Of a DNA stretch of 34,214 bases, positions 24,033 to 32,760 are shown piece after piece (positions within the stretch are counted from its first letter, which is position 1; each line of letters starts with the position of its first letter). The translations under genes were made by a program, and so were the position numbers. Source of the stretch: Clostridia bacterium (GTDB lineage Bacteria; Bacillota; Clostridia; Oscillospirales; Acutalibacteraceae); contig JAFTWB010000019.1 in NCBI GenBank assembly GCA_017465505.1, positions 1 to 34,214 of the forward strand. The letters are read 5' to 3'. The notes beneath the pieces are model-generated. The model saw only the letters and a program-made list of their open reading frames with translations, was not told the DNA's origin and made no database searches.

Positions 24033-24535
24033 TTTTCTGCCTCCATTTCCTTGATTTTATCTCTTAAGGTTGCGGCAAGCTCAAAATTCTGCTCCTCAAT
24101 AGCCTTCTGAAGCTGTGTTTTAAGGCTTTTAAGCTCATTTTCTGCTGAGTTTACCTCTACTTCAAGGGTTTCTGCTCTCAGAGGCACCTTGCCGCAATGA
24201 GAAGCTGAGCCGTGAATCCTTTTGATTGAGGGCAAAAGCTCGGAGTAGAAAGCCTCGTAGCACTTTGCGCAGCCTACCTTGCCTGTGTTTGTAATGTCGC
24301 CGTAGGTACTGCCGCACTCGGGACAACGGGAAGCTCCTGAGCGTGCAGGCAGAGCACCTGTGAAAAAGCTCTGCAAAAGCCCACCGAACATATCGGGCAT
24401 TTCCAAATCAAAAACGTTGTCATACCCCAAAGCCTTGGCACACTCACTGCAAAGCCTCAGCTCCGTATACTCGCCGTTGACCACCTTTTTGATGTGGGTG
24501 TTAGCCTCACGGCTTTTACATTTCTCGCATTTCAT
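24029..24535 (-). CDS. mcsA: McsA zinc-finger activator of McsB
   Basis: A 168-residue protein with two zinc-binding regions (MKCEKCKSREANTH with LCSECAK; then CPECGSTYGD with CAKCYEAF) and a C-terminal UVR motif (KTQLQKAIEEQNFELAATLRDKIKEME). It binds McsB and ClpC and stimulates arginine kinase activity. ATG at 24535 with GGAAGGTGATT overlapping the ctsR end; operon order is ctsR-mcsA-mcsB-clpC. Confidence 0.95.
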   Translation of the reverse strand: MKCEKCKSREANTHIKKVVNGEYTELRLCSECAKALGYDNVFDLEMPDMFGGLLQSFFTGALPARSGASRCPECGSTYGDITNTGKVGCAKCYEAFYSELLPSIKRIHGSASHCGKVPLRAETLEVEVNSAENELKSLKTQLQKAIEEQNFELAATLRDKIKEMEAEK

Positions 24536-24539
24536 ACAA

Positions 24540-24992
24540 TCACCTTCCTGTTAAATTTAAAATCATATTCTTAAAAATACTTGCTCTCACAATATCTCTG
24601 CCGCCTGCTTCAACCCGAGCCAACGCCCTGTCGGAAACAGCAGCGGCAAGAAGTCTGGCGGTTTTTTCATCCACAACCTTTGTGGCGTAAAGGTTTTTAA
24701 TCATTACCTCGGCACTCATTCTGTCCAGAGTGTTGCCGATGGAATTTACAAGGTGCATAAGGGTACCTGTTTTGTCACTGCTGATTCTTGTTATGCGGAT
24801 GTAACCGCCACCGCCTCGGCGAGACTCTACAATATAGCCCTGCTCGGGAGTAAACCTGGACGTGAGCACATAGTTAATCTGGCTGGGTACACAACCGAAA
24901 TGATTGGCAAGCTCGTTGCGTTTTATCTCGGCGTCCCCTGTGTCGTTTATCATTTCCATAATATATTCTGTCAGCATATCGCTAAGACGCAT
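24540..24992 (-). CDS. ctsR: CtsR heat-shock repressor
   Basis: A 150-residue class III heat-shock repressor. MRLSDMLTEYIMEMIND begins the helix-turn-helix domain, CVPSQINYVLTSRFTPEQGYIVESRRGGGGYIRI carries the recognition helix and the glycine-rich wing with the arginine that senses heat, and the C-terminal helical domain dimerises and is recognised by McsB. The start is the ATG at 24992 after GAGGTG; the longer frame to 25088 covers the promoter and operators and is not coding. Confidence 0.96.
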   Translation of the reverse strand: MRLSDMLTEYIMEMINDTGDAEIKRNELANHFGCVPSQINYVLTSRFTPEQGYIVESRRGGGGYIRITRISSDKTGTLMHLVNSIGNTLDRMSAEVMIKNLYATKVVDEKTARLLAAAVSDRALARVEAGGRDIVRASIFKNMILNLTGR

Positions 24993-25033
24993 ATATTTCA
25001 CCTCTTTTATTATAAAGGAAAGGTTTGGGGTAA

Positions 25034-25105
25034 TTTGTCCTTTCCTGACCTTTGATTTTATTTTAGTACGAAAGTCAGAGAAAGTCAAAGTCAGTTAAAG
25101 TCAAA
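25034..25105. promoter_or_regulatory. Three CtsR operators in front of ctsR
   Basis: The CtsR box is RGTCAAA-N3-RGTCAAA (17 bases). Tandem matches on the plus strand are AGTCAGAGAAAGTCAAA (25073-25089) and AGTCAGTTAAAGTCAAA (25089-25105), with a third on the minus strand (25034-25050, GGTCAGG-AAA-GGACAAA). The first covers the -35 and the third lies just after the expected transcript start. Confidence 0.82.
25060..25088 (-). promoter_or_regulatory. Promoter of the ctsR operon
   Basis: On the minus strand TTGACT (25088-25083), 17-base spacer, TAAAAT (25065-25060). The -35 lies within a CtsR operator, consistent with direct repression. Confidence 0.75.
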
Positions 25106-25201
25106 TTGATTTGATTTTTACTTTATAATCCGTTCCAATCTCCTGTTTGCTCTTGTTTTCTTTAATTTTCTTTGATTTTCGCAATTTTATATAATAAAAA
25201 A

Positions 25202-25226
25202 TCGGGTGTTCATTACGAACACCCGA
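25202..25226 (-). terminator. Terminator of the minus cluster ending at 25244
   Basis: A perfect 10-bp stem TCGGGTGTTC / GAACACCCGA with loop ATTAC; on the minus strand it is followed by TTTTTTATT. Confidence 0.88.
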
Positions 25227-25243
25227 CAATTTTCTATAATTTA

Positions 25244-25654
25244 TCAATTACTTTTGTTCCTCTTGTTGAAAATAGAATTGGAAAGAGCTCCGTTTGGAAA
25301 CAAAAAAATCACTACAAGGCAAAGAGAAACAAACTTAAATGCAATAAATACAATCAGCACAATATCAAAAATATTACTTGATAAAATGAAATACAATAAA
25401 ATCGAAACCAGATAAATCAATAAACCGATAGCAACATACAAGATATAAAATTTATGGGTAATTTTACATTCTTTTTTGTATTTCTTAAGCTGCTGCAAAT
25501 CACATTTTAACATCAGCCAGGAAAAAGGGTTTTTGGTTTTTGGCAATTTTATATGACTGCTATTAAAGCAATCTATTATAGCTTCCCTGAACAGCTGAAT
25601 TACACTTACATCATGTGCCAACATAGCTATAAGACCGATACCGAATATTTCCAT
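25244..25654 (-). CDS. Small membrane protein of unknown function
   Basis: A 136-residue protein with an N-terminal amphipathic region and two strong membrane helices (about 68-92 and 97-118), the loops being Lys-rich and positive. It is more AT-rich than its neighbours (many AAA, ATT and TTT codons), which may indicate a recent arrival. ATG at 25654 with AAAGGT upstream, 40 bases after the lipid kinase stop. No family recognised. Confidence 0.65.
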   Translation of the reverse strand: MEIFGIGLIAMLAHDVSVIQLFREAIIDCFNSSHIKLPKTKNPFSWLMLKCDLQQLKKYKKECKITHKFYILYVAIGLLIYLVSILLYFILSSNIFDIVLIVFIAFKFVSLCLVVIFLFPNGALSNSIFNKRNKSN

Positions 25655-25693
25655 ATTTCTTTACCTTTCCGCTACATAATTCTTTGTGCTTGA

Positions 25694-26551
25694 TTATGCT
25701 TTGACCTTTACAGGGGATTTAATGGTGTAAGAGCTTACGTCCAGAACTGTTTCGCCGTCAATCTGAAGTGCCATAGGATGGCTGAATTCAACGGTGATTT
25801 TTCTACCCTCAATGGCGGTGAAAATCTTCTTGTGCTTAACGTGCTCACCCTTGAAAAGCTTTGGAAAAACCAAAAGAGTCTTAAGCTTTCCACTGTTATG
25901 TATAACCGCAGAGGTAAGTAACCCCGAGGTTCTGTCCTGATTTGGAGCGATATTCATACCGCCGCCGTAGTATCTGCCCTTCATACCTGAAGCAAGCCAG
26001 ACTTTCTTAAAGTTATACACCTTACCGTCAACGGTAACCTTTGCATTGGGGCATTTGTAGCCGTGAATAAGAAGCTTTATGGAAATACCGGCATAGCTGA
26101 TATTTTCTTTGCCCTGTGCTCGCATTTTGTCCGCAACCTCGCAGCACATTCCGTCAATACCATAACCGATACCGTTTACAAAACGATAGCTCTTGCCCTT
26201 TACTGTAATGGTAGGCAGATTCTTGAGAAAATCGTTAATCTGCACCATATTGTTTTCTACCTTGTCCTCAACGTCTTTCATAAAGTCGTTGCCTGTGCCT
26301 GACTTATAAAGGAACACAGGGCAAGGAAAGTCCATATCGGCGGTATCATTTGCAAAACGGTTTAGTGTGCCGTCGCCGCCGAGGATGAGGATTGTATCCT
26401 CACTTTTTGCATTTTTTACGATTTCTTTAACATCAAGGTCAATAAGGCTTAATTTTATAAACTCAGCACCCTTGAAATTTTCCAGAGCCTCCTGAACCTT
26501 TCCCTCTGCCTTTCCACCGAAGGCAAGCGGATTAAAAAGTAAATATAACAT
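25694..26551 (-). CDS. Diacylglycerol kinase-family lipid kinase
   Basis: A 285-residue protein of the DagK/YegS lipid kinase family, which phosphorylates diacylglycerol or a related lipid with ATP and recycles lipid from envelope synthesis. The nucleotide motif is ILGGDGTLNRFAND (about 75-88), followed by KSGTGNDFMKDV and a C-terminal beta domain with the conserved AEG-type region replaced by DGETVLDVSSY. The start has GGGGG upstream, 27 bases after the MATE gene stop. Which lipid is used cannot be told from the sequence. Confidence 0.88.
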   Translation of the reverse strand: MLYLLFNPLAFGGKAEGKVQEALENFKGAEFIKLSLIDLDVKEIVKNAKSEDTILILGGDGTLNRFANDTADMDFPCPVFLYKSGTGNDFMKDVEDKVENNMVQINDFLKNLPTITVKGKSYRFVNGIGYGIDGMCCEVADKMRAQGKENISYAGISIKLLIHGYKCPNAKVTVDGKVYNFKKVWLASGMKGRYYGGGMNIAPNQDRTSGLLTSAVIHNSGKLKTLLVFPKLFKGEHVKHKKIFTAIEGRKITVEFSHPMALQIDGETVLDVSSYTIKSPVKVKA

Positions 26552-26578
26552 TGTCTTTCCCCCATTTAATATTCTTTT

Positions 26579-27967
26579 TTATTTTGCCACAAGATTCTGA
26601 ACCCAAAGTTTTTTCTTTAACATAACAGAGCCAATAACCGCCTTTATAAGCTCAAGGGACTGAACTATTATGTAAAGCTCAAGCACAGGCAAGCCTGTAA
26701 ACCTTGAAAGCACAAAGGCAACGGGGATTGAAGCTCCCCAGACAAAAACACTGTCAAACAAAAATGTTATTATGGTTTTGCCGCCTGAACGCAGTGTAAA
26801 GTACGCCATATGCACAAAGGCATTAACAGGAAGCATAACCGCCGAAACTCTCAAGAGGGCTGTAGCAAGTGCCTTGATAGAGTCGGTGGTGTTGTAAACA
26901 GCCGGGAAGATTGGAGCCGTAAGTGCCAGAATACCGCCAACAACAAAGCAAACCGCCACCGCAAGTGCGATAAGCTTTCTGTCCTCGTCCACCGCTCTTT
27001 CGAGCTCTCCTGCACCAAGAAGCTGGCCAACGATAATGGAAACCGCCGAGCCCAGAGCAAAAAAGGCACAAAAGAAAAGGTTAGAAACAGTTGAGGAAAT
27101 ATTCATAGCAGATACCGCCTCAAGACCTCTTACAGAGTAACACTGCACAAGCATTGTTGTGCCCAAGGACCACAAAACCTCGTTAAGCATAAGAGGTGCA
27201 CCCTTAGTAGTGATTTCTTTAATAAGCGCCTTGGGGATTTTAAAGCTTCTGTAAGCACCCTTTATAAACTGACATTTCTGCTTTCTTATATGAGTCCACA
27301 AAACTACGAAAATGCATTCTGTATATCTTGCAATAACCGTGGCAATTGCCGCACCTGTAACTCCCAGAGCAGGAGCTCCCAGCTTTCCGAAAATCAGAAT
27401 GTAGTTAAGGATCATATTAACCACAAAGGCAACAATTCCTGCACACATTGGCACAACGGTTTGTCCTGTTTCTCTCAGTGTGCCTGAATACGCCTGTGTA
27501 ACGGCAAAAGGCAGAAGCCCCAGAAGCATTATAAATATGTAGTCTTTGGCATAGCCTAAAGTTCTTCCCAGGTCAAGTTCGTCGTCGCTCTGATGTAAAA
27601 ACAAAGAAATAAGCTCCTCGTTAAAAAAGAAAAGCACACAAACAGCAATGAGGGTAACGCTCAGGCAGATAATAATTTTTGCTCTGAAGGTATCTCTTAC
27701 GCCCTTGTGGTCTCCTTTGCCGAAATACTGGGCGGTGAAAATACCCGCCCCTGATATTCCGCCGAAGATACAGATGTTGAACACAAAAACAAGCTGATTT
27801 ACAATAGCAACGCCCGACATCTGCTCTGTGCCTATCTGACCAACCATAATGTTGTCCAGCAGGCTTACAAAGTTTGTAATAATATTCTGTATAAGGACAG
27901 GCAAGGCGATAAGCACCACCTTTTTGTAAAACTGCCTGTCACCTATAAATTTTTTTACTAATCCCAT
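26579..27967 (-). CDS. MATE-family efflux transporter
   Basis: A 462-residue membrane protein with about 12 predicted helices in two six-helix halves. The MATE signature regions are visible: NFVSLLDNIMVGQIG near the start, GISGAGIFTAQYFGKGD, and GSAVSIIVGQLLGAGELERAVDED in the second half. MATE proteins export organic cations, drugs or metabolites using Na+ or H+ gradients; the substrate is unknown. It lies in a minus cluster 21 bases after the beta-CASP gene, with only a weak ribosome binding site. Confidence 0.92.
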   Translation of the reverse strand: MGLVKKFIGDRQFYKKVVLIALPVLIQNIITNFVSLLDNIMVGQIGTEQMSGVAIVNQLVFVFNICIFGGISGAGIFTAQYFGKGDHKGVRDTFRAKIIICLSVTLIAVCVLFFFNEELISLFLHQSDDELDLGRTLGYAKDYIFIMLLGLLPFAVTQAYSGTLRETGQTVVPMCAGIVAFVVNMILNYILIFGKLGAPALGVTGAAIATVIARYTECIFVVLWTHIRKQKCQFIKGAYRSFKIPKALIKEITTKGAPLMLNEVLWSLGTTMLVQCYSVRGLEAVSAMNISSTVSNLFFCAFFALGSAVSIIVGQLLGAGELERAVDEDRKLIALAVAVCFVVGGILALTAPIFPAVYNTTDSIKALATALLRVSAVMLPVNAFVHMAYFTLRSGGKTIITFLFDSVFVWGASIPVAFVLSRFTGLPVLELYIIVQSLELIKAVIGSVMLKKKLWVQNLVAK

Positions 27968-27988
27968 TTTCTTTTATCTTTTATTCTT

Positions 27989-29596
27989 TTATCTTCTGTA
28001 CTGTTCTATAAGTTTATCAATTTCCTTGGTAAGATTACGCATATCCTTGTTGGGGATTCCTGCACTGCCCTCAGCAAGAGCAAGAAGCTTTCTGGCACTT
28101 GACACAAGAGTTTTCTGCAAAGGACTTGCAAACTGCTTACTGCTCTGCACCTTTTGCTTTACAGGTATGCCCTCGGTGATTTCTATAAACTCACCCTTTA
28201 TTAAATCGTAGCTTGTGCCGCTGAATGGTGCAAATGCCTTAACGCCGATTTCCTGCTCAACTGCCTGAGAAAAATCTCTCACTGCCTCGTCATCACCGTG
28301 ATTTACAAAGACAAGAGATGGCTTTTTCTCAAAGCCCTTGAGCCAGTTAATAAGGCCCTCTTTGTCTGCGTGGCCGCTGACACCTATCAGCTCGCAAACT
28401 TCGCAGTTAACGGCAATTTCGTCCCCGAAAAGCCTCACTGACTCAGCTCCGTCGTGAATCTTACGTCCCAGTGTACCCTCTGCCTGATATCCCACAAAAA
28501 GCACAGTGCACTCCTTACGCCAGAGGTTATACTTAAGGTGATGACAAACTCTGCCTGCCTCGCACATTCCACTGGCAGAAATAATCACTTTGGGTGTGGT
28601 GTTCATATTAAGCTGACGGCTTTCTTCTCCCGAAACAGTGACGTTAAGACCGTCAAACCACAAGGGATTGTTGCCGTCCTTCATAACTGCCTTGAACTCC
28701 TCATCAAGACAGCTTGTGTCGCACTGAAGGTAAATTCCCGTTGCCTCATTGGCAAGAGGACTGTCCACATATACAGGGAAGTTGTGGTGATTCTTCACCA
28801 GTCCCTTTTCCTTGATTTCACGGATGAAGTAAAGCATTTCCTGAGTCCTGCCCACGGCAAAGGAAGGGATAATCAGGTTTCCGCCTCGGTCCAGTGTCCT
28901 CTGGATTACAGAAGCTAAAACCTGCACACTATCCTGCCTTTTGGCGTTGTGAAGTCTGTTACCGTAGGTAGATTCAATTACAAGATAATCCGCCTCTTTA
29001 ACAAAAGAGGGGTTGTTGATTATAGGCTGGTTTGTGTTGCCAACGTCTCCCGAAAAGACGATTTTCTTTGAGACGCCGTTTTCCGTAAGAAAGATTTCAA
29101 TGGCGGCACTTCCCAAAAGATGGCCTATATCAGTAAAGCGAAGAGAAATGCCTTCTTCCACTGTAATCATCTCAAGATAAGCACAGGGTCTGAAAAGCTC
29201 CAGTACACCCTCGGCGTGTTCAAGAGAAAACAGAGGCTCAACCTCTGCCTTACCTGCACGCTTTGCCTTGCGGCTTCTGAATTTTGCCTCGCTCTCCTGA
29301 ATAAAGGCACAGTCCCTGAGCATTATCTGACAAAGGTTAGAGGTTTCATAAGTTGTTATAACCGTACCCCGAAAACCCTCTTTATAAAGCAAAGGCAGAT
29401 TGCCCGAATGGTCCACGTGAGCGTGGGTGAGAAAAACATAGTCGATTTCATTTGAGTTTACAGGAGGCAGAGTGTTTTCAAAAACATCCCTGCCCTGCTC
29501 CATTCCGCAGTCCACAAGAATATTCTTGCCGTTTACTTTGATATAGGTACAGCTTCCTGTAACCTCGTGGGTTGCTCCTAAAAATTTAACTTCCAT
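27989..29596 (-). CDS. Metallo-beta-lactamase fold beta-CASP nuclease/hydrolase
   Basis: A 535-residue protein of the CPSF73/RNase-like MBL family. The metal motif is THAHVDHSGNLPLL (HxHxDH), followed by VESTYGNRLH, the beta-CASP domain (IIPSFAVGRTQEMLYFI; SASGMCEAGRVCHHLK) and the RMMBL-type C-terminal motif VSGHADKEGLINWLKG. The family processes RNA; this length class lacks KH domains, so it is distinct from RNase J. Its binding site AAAGGA lies inside the end of the LOG gene, whose stop is one base away, so the two are tightly coupled. Confidence 0.92.
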   Translation of the reverse strand: MEVKFLGATHEVTGSCTYIKVNGKNILVDCGMEQGRDVFENTLPPVNSNEIDYVFLTHAHVDHSGNLPLLYKEGFRGTVITTYETSNLCQIMLRDCAFIQESEAKFRSRKAKRAGKAEVEPLFSLEHAEGVLELFRPCAYLEMITVEEGISLRFTDIGHLLGSAAIEIFLTENGVSKKIVFSGDVGNTNQPIINNPSFVKEADYLVIESTYGNRLHNAKRQDSVQVLASVIQRTLDRGGNLIIPSFAVGRTQEMLYFIREIKEKGLVKNHHNFPVYVDSPLANEATGIYLQCDTSCLDEEFKAVMKDGNNPLWFDGLNVTVSGEESRQLNMNTTPKVIISASGMCEAGRVCHHLKYNLWRKECTVLFVGYQAEGTLGRKIHDGAESVRLFGDEIAVNCEVCELIGVSGHADKEGLINWLKGFEKKPSLVFVNHGDDEAVRDFSQAVEQEIGVKAFAPFSGTSYDLIKGEFIEITEGIPVKQKVQSSKQFASPLQKTLVSSARKLLALAEGSAGIPNKDMRNLTKEIDKLIEQYRR

Positions 29597-29597
29597 T

Positions 29598-30179
29598 TTA
29601 GCCGTCCTTTAACTCCTTGACACTGAGGGAAATGCCCTCAGCTTCTTCGATATAGCTGAAAACTTCCTCAAAATTATAAACAAACTTGAAAAGTGACTTA
29701 CAGTTTTCGTTAATAAAACCTTTAGCCATAGAAACATCCATAACTGCGTGAAGCTCGTCGTAATAGCCTGCGATGTTGTAAATTGCAATGGGCTTGTCGT
29801 GACGACGAAGCTGTTTTAAGGTGAGCACCTCGAAAAACTCCTCAAATGTGCCGATACCACCGGGCACAATTAAAAATGCGTCGCTCATTTCTTCCATAAT
29901 CATCTTTCTGTCACGCATAGAGTCGGTTTCAATAAGGTCGTCGCAATTTTCAAACAAAGCCTCGATATTCTCATCCTCAAAAAACTTGGGGATAATACCG
30001 ATTACTTCTCCATTACAGCTTTTTGCACCTCTTGCAGCAGCACCCATAAGTCCGTTACCACCGCCGCCAAAAACCAGAGTATGACCTCTTTTTGCAAGCT
30101 CAGCACCCAAGGCCTCGGTTTCTTTAATGAACATAGAATCAATTTTTGGAGACGCAGCCCCGAATACACAAATTTTCAT
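29598..30179 (-). CDS. LOG-family (TIGR00730) nucleoside-monophosphate phosphoribohydrolase
   Basis: A 193-residue Rossmann-fold protein with the family signatures VFGGGGNGLMGAAARGA (about 39-55) and PGGIGTFEEFFEVLT (about 107-121, the PGGxGTxxE catalytic motif). The family cleaves nucleoside 5'-monophosphates to base and ribose phosphate; plant and some bacterial members release cytokinins, but most bacterial ones are uncharacterised. ATG at 30179 with GGAAGG. It heads the cluster LOG, beta-CASP, MATE, lipid kinase. A -10-like TATAAA is upstream without a confident -35. Confidence 0.92.
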   Translation of the reverse strand: MKICVFGAASPKIDSMFIKETEALGAELAKRGHTLVFGGGGNGLMGAAARGAKSCNGEVIGIIPKFFEDENIEALFENCDDLIETDSMRDRKMIMEEMSDAFLIVPGGIGTFEEFFEVLTLKQLRRHDKPIAIYNIAGYYDELHAVMDVSMAKGFINENCKSLFKFVYNFEEVFSYIEEAEGISLSVKELKDG

Positions 30180-30274
30180 AGCAAATAATCCTTCCAGAGA
30201 ATTTTTATTTTATAATTGTACCATAATTTTTTTATTTAGTACAGTTATATTTCACATTTATCACAAAATTTTCA

Positions 30275-30309
30275 AAAAAACAAGGCAGCAAAGCAAAACT
30301 TCGCTGCCT
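30275..30309 (-). terminator. Terminator after the DUF6514-like gene
   Basis: On the minus strand an 11-bp stem AGGCAGCGAAG / CTTTGCTGCCT (one wobble), then TGTTTTTTTG. Confidence 0.82.
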
Positions 30310-30351
30310 CTTAAAGATATTTTATTCTTAGAAATCAAAAATATACCGCTT

Positions 30352-30573
30352 TTACTCAATCTCGTTAAGACAAAGCTCCCTAAAATGCACCGGCTCAGGC
30401 TGGCACTCCTGCAAAAGAGAAGCAAAGCTCTCTGCTTTGTAAGAATCAAGAAACAAGTCCGACACTGAGCCTATAATTTTACCTGATGAGGATTCTTTAG
30501 CCACAATTCCGTAAGCTTTGTAGAATCCGATTTCTTCATTAAATAAGTCTTCCTCAATAACCTCAAAATTCAA
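30352..30573 (-). CDS. Small DUF6514-like protein
   Basis: A 73-residue protein with FYKAYGIVAKESSSGKIIGSVSDLFLDSYKAESF and the C-terminal QPEPVHFRELCL. The layout (YGI, short strand, VSDLF, a Cys then H-R near the end) resembles the small DUF6514 proteins of Clostridia, whose function is unknown. It begins at TTG (30573) with only a weak GGGG upstream, so the start is uncertain. Its own terminator follows, supporting a real gene. Confidence 0.65.
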   Translation of the reverse strand: MNFEVIEEDLFNEEIGFYKAYGIVAKESSSGKIIGSVSDLFLDSYKAESFASLLQECQPEPVHFRELCLNEIE

Positions 30574-30730
30574 ACAGGATTACCCCTAAAACGCTTTGAT
30601 TTGTGTGAGTTTTTTTCACATATTCTTTATTATACTCAAAATCAATGTCGTTTTCAATAAATATTACACGATTTAAAATATATAAAACAAATCTGTAATA
30701 AGATACAAAAAGGAAGAATTTGTCACAAAA

Positions 30731-32077
30731 TCAGTTTTTGAGTCTTTTCTCACCGCACCAGTCAGCTTTTAAGTAATATATTGTCAGAATCACTGTGCTT
30801 AAAAACCAGGTAAGGGGATAAACCCAGTTAACCACGGCGATATCCTTAGTAATGGGTACCATAACAAAAAGAAAGCTCACCCTCAACACACACCATATTG
30901 CAAGCATAGTGACCATAGGCACCACTGCCTTGCCTGCACCTCTGAGCACCGCCGATATACAGTGCGACGCCGCCAAAAGACAGTAAAAGAGAGCACAGAT
31001 TCTTGCTTTTTCCACGCCAAAGGCGACAGCCTCTTCGTCCCTTGTAAATGCCATAATAAGCAAAGGTGCGAAAACAAAGAAGAGTACGCCGATGATTTCG
31101 GCAATTGCCATTGAGATTCCTATGCCAAGCCTTGCACCCTTTTTGGCTCTGTCAAAGCGTCTTCCGCCGATATTCTGACCTACAAAAGTAGAAATCGCCG
31201 CAGTGAAGCTTGTTATAGGAAGAAAAGCAAAGCCCTCAAGCTTTGAATAAGCACCACAGCCTGCCACTGCCATATCTCCGAAATAGTTGATATTTGACTG
31301 AACAACCACATTTGCCAGAGCGATAATGGAGTTTTGCACCGCTGAGGGAAGACCGTAGCGGATAATCATACCTAACATTCTCAGGTCAAACCTCAGCTCC
31401 TTAAAGAAAATCCTGCTGTCATCCTTTGCCCTTAAAAGTCTGAAAAGGCAAAGAAAAACGCTGAGAAACTGAGAAATAACCGTGGCAAATGCGGCAGACC
31501 ACACACCCCAGCCAAAGCCTGCAATAAAAATAATATCCAGCACTACATTGCAGACTGAAGAAATAATGAGATAATAAAGAGGATGTTTGCTATCTCCCAC
31601 TGCCTGCATAACAGACATACAGGCGTTATACATAACCATACTCAGAGCTCCTGCAAAATAAACCTGAATATACTCAAGCGCACCCTGATAGATACTTTCG
31701 GGAGTGCCCATCAGCCTTAGCAAAAGAGGTGAGGCCAGCACACCCGTAACCGAAAGCAGAATACCCACAAAAAAGCTGAAAACTAAATTTGTATGTACTG
31801 CACGACGCATATTGCGGATGTCCTCAGCTCCGAAAAACTGAGAGATTAGCACACCTGCTCCCAGAGAAAGCCCCTGAAAAAAGCCTATAAGCAAAAATAT
31901 CAGCATAGCCGTGGCACTGACCGAGCCCAGAGCCACCGCACCAAGGCGGTTGCTGACTATAAGAGAGTCTGCCGTGTTATAAAGCTGCTGAAAAAGATTC
32001 CCCAGAAAAAGAGGAATTGCAAATTTAATAAGATTTTTTGAAATTGAACCCTCAGTCATCTTAATCTGTGACTGCAC
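30731..32077 (-). CDS. MATE-family efflux transporter (second)
   Basis: A 448-residue protein with about 12 membrane helices. MATE features are NLFQQLYNTADSLIVSNRLGAVALGSV near the start, LSLGAGVLISQFFGAED, and AISTFVGQNIGGRRFDRAKKGARLG in the second half. I choose the GTG at 32077, 8 bases after AGGAGG; an in-frame ATG 29 codons upstream reads through the promoter. It is divergent from the blaI-licD pair with a clear promoter and a dyad over the -35, so it may be controlled by the neighbouring regulator. Substrate unknown; it is only distantly similar to the MATE at 26579. Confidence 0.92.
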   Translation of the reverse strand: MQSQIKMTEGSISKNLIKFAIPLFLGNLFQQLYNTADSLIVSNRLGAVALGSVSATAMLIFLLIGFFQGLSLGAGVLISQFFGAEDIRNMRRAVHTNLVFSFFVGILLSVTGVLASPLLLRLMGTPESIYQGALEYIQVYFAGALSMVMYNACMSVMQAVGDSKHPLYYLIISSVCNVVLDIIFIAGFGWGVWSAAFATVISQFLSVFLCLFRLLRAKDDSRIFFKELRFDLRMLGMIIRYGLPSAVQNSIIALANVVVQSNINYFGDMAVAGCGAYSKLEGFAFLPITSFTAAISTFVGQNIGGRRFDRAKKGARLGIGISMAIAEIIGVLFFVFAPLLIMAFTRDEEAVAFGVEKARICALFYCLLAASHCISAVLRGAGKAVVPMVTMLAIWCVLRVSFLFVMVPITKDIAVVNWVYPLTWFLSTVILTIYYLKADWCGEKRLKN

Positions 32078-32117
32078 AAATGTCGCCTCCTGCACACCAA
32101 CTGCATTTATATTTCTT

Positions 32118-32164
32118 ATTATAGTACAAAAAATATTGTTGTCAATTGTAATAAAAACTGACAA
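32118..32164 (-). promoter_or_regulatory. MATE promoter with overlapping dyad
   Basis: On the minus strand TTGACA (32145-32140), 16-base spacer, TATAAT (32123-32118). An inverted repeat TTGTCA-N14-TGACAA (32139-32164) overlaps the -35 and is a candidate operator. Confidence 0.75.
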
Positions 32165-32224
32165 TTATAATGTTTAAAAAGTCAAATTTTAACCACGAAA
32201 ACAACTAATTGTCAAAAGGCAACC

Positions 32225-32252
32225 TTGACGATTATTTTAGAACTGATATAAT
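32225..32252 (+). promoter_or_regulatory. Promoter of the blaI-licD pair
   Basis: TTGACG (32225-32230), 16-base spacer, TATAAT (32247-32252). Just after it TTAC-AGTGA-GTAA (32253-32265) is a short palindrome that could be a BlaI-type site, and a 7-bp GAGTAAG/CTTACTC arm pair (32260-32308) may fold in the leader. Confidence 0.65.
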
Positions 32253-32357
32253 TTACAGTGAGTAAGAATTACCCGTTAATATCTTTATAAGTAAATTATA
32301 GCTTACTCATATCTGATTTGTATTAAATATCATTCATATATAAGGAGAATCTAAAAA

Positions 32358-32732
32358 ATGCTTACAAAGAGCGAAGAACAGATCGTAGAGCTGCTCTGGA
32401 ACAGTGACGAACCATTGACCAGCTCCGAGATTATCAGAAACTCTGTGGACAAAACCTGGAAAGACAGCTATGTTCATCTTCTGATAAACTCACTGATGGA
32501 CAAAGGCATAATTGAGGTGGCAGGCTTTAAGAAAGCTACCAAAAATTACGCCAGAACCTTTAGGCCCACTATGAGCCGTGAAGAGTATCTTGTTTTAAAT
32601 CTGACCAAAAGCAAGAACTACAGCAAGGCTCAGATGCCTGAGTTTTTCAAAACATTTATCGGTCAGACAACAGACGTCGAGCTTTTAAACGAACTTGAAG
32701 AAGTTATAAAGCAACGCAAAGCACAGCTTTAA
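32358..32732 (+). CDS. BlaI/MecI/CopY-family repressor (second)
   Basis: A 124-residue winged-helix protein of the BlaI/CopY family: TKSEEQIVELLWNSDEPLTSSEII starts the DNA-binding domain, SYVHLLINSLMDKGIIEV is the recognition and wing region, and the C-terminal 45 residues form the dimer helix. It differs clearly from the BlaI at 1744. AAGGAG lies 10 bases upstream. No M56 protease gene follows; instead licD starts 28 bases after its stop. It is also divergent from a MATE transporter. Confidence 0.88.
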   Translation: MLTKSEEQIVELLWNSDEPLTSSEIIRNSVDKTWKDSYVHLLINSLMDKGIIEVAGFKKATKNYARTFRPTMSREEYLVLNLTKSKNYSKAQMPEFFKTFIGQTTDVELLNELEEVIKQRKAQL

Positions 32733-32760
32733 AATCCGCCGCAGTACAAGGAGATTTATT

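Noticed and set aside
24993-25088. Longer CtsR start
   Set aside because: It covers the promoter and the CtsR operators; the conserved protein begins at 24992.
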